Below, piece by piece: positions 63,718 through 64,000 of a DNA stretch of 64,000 bases (positions within the stretch are counted from its first letter, which is position 1; each line of letters begins with the position of its first letter). Source of the stretch: JAOTZA01 sp965224065 (GTDB lineage Bacteria > Acidobacteriota > Thermoanaerobaculia > Multivoradales > JAHEKO01); assembly GCA_965224065.1 (NCBI GenBank), contig CBDCYF010000005.1, positions 992,001-1,056,000 on the forward strand, written 5' to 3'. A program made the position numbers and the translations under genes. The notes below the pieces were generated by a model. That model had not been told where the DNA came from. It saw nothing but the letters and a program-made list of their open reading frames with translations, and did not search any database.

Positions 63718-64000
63718 AGAAGCCCTCCTTCCTTGGCGGTGCCTTCAGCGATGGTCACGTGCGAGACGTCCCTCGTGTCAGCCCGCCTACAGACACAGCA
63801 GACAACTGCGACGCCATAGCCACCAGTCCTCTACGCCCCAGGCGCATGTTGGTTAAACGTTGGAATGACTATATAACGTTGTTGATGGTAGGCGAGACAA
63901 TCGAGAACCCAATGGGCCTCGGAGACCTACTTCCTGGTCGTGGCGCCAACTGAGATAGAATGCGTCAACTTTCATTCTAAATGTAGTGGAGGCGAGAGGC
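63718..64000. other. gap at the window end, no gene seen
   Basis: No supported reading frame. The patch near 63855-63900 is AT-rich (AACGTTGG, TATATAACG) and could hold the promoter of the minus-strand Cys-dense gene. Confidence 0.4.

Overview
This window is GC-rich, densely packed bacterial chromosome. Housekeeping genes overlap by ATGA/GTGA junctions. The gene content (futalosine-route menaquinone genes, a MoxR/Bat operon, SBBP-propeller and carboxypeptidase-regulatory-like exported proteins, DUF1343) would fit an Acidobacteriota-type genome, perhaps Thermoanaerobaculia. That placement is inference from gene content only. I see no rRNA, prophage, CRISPR array or complete insertion sequence.

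Layout. 0-1.6 kb: the rplM-rpsI-rpsB ribosomal operon (minus) behind a near-consensus sigma70 promoter. 1.6-4.5 kb: ubiE/menG-folD-coaE-rdgB, a coupled plus-strand operon. 4.5-6.8 kb: argF(arcB)-arcA (minus). 6.9-9.5 kb: purB-yajQ-rlpA. 9.7-15.6 kb: one minus operon in the order moaC, DUF1343/NamZ, a small unknown gene, a class V aminotransferase, serA, ddl. 15.6-23.2 kb: glycosyltransferase, fmt-rsmB, an EamA transporter, ftsK and rsmA. 23.4-31.2 kb: a MoxR-DUF58-(BatD/DUF4381-like)-BatA-BatB-TPR-BatD operon, in which a non-autonomous transposable element has landed in frame inside a signal-peptide coding sequence. 31.3-37.6 kb: GAF-GGDEF cyclase, lysine 6-transaminase plus its aldehyde dehydrogenase, a coiled-coil exported protein and a diacylglycerol kinase-like protein. 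38-44 kb: mqnC, vapBC, a YbdK/GCS2 ligase, mqnA, rho and engB. 44.3-51 kb: a NUC1-type nuclease, then tig-clpP-clpX-lon. 51-55 kb: SBBP protein, tRNA-Leu(UAG) and ppk1. 55-64 kb: accessory region of exported, lipidated or cysteine-rich proteins with little recognisable function.

How the genes work together. ArcA with ArgF suggests an arginine deiminase route. Lat with the ALDH7-type dehydrogenase converts lysine to 2-aminoadipate. MqnA, MqnC and UbiE/MenG indicate futalosine-route menaquinone. SerA with the class V aminotransferase gives phosphoserine. Trigger factor, ClpP, ClpX and Lon form the standard proteostasis block.

The least conventional signals are non-coding. Several palindromic repeat families sit exactly on stop codons (4535, 9483, 9515-9694, 35569). 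A diverged roughly 80-nt repeat occurs in two large gaps (22.3 and 37.7 kb). A 272-bp inverted-repeat element with a CTAG duplication adds exactly 92 codons to a gene (25354-25633). The 56.9-63.7 kb block, with two cysteine-dense secreted proteins and one very large exported protein, is the best place to look for an undescribed protein system, but I cannot assign it a function.
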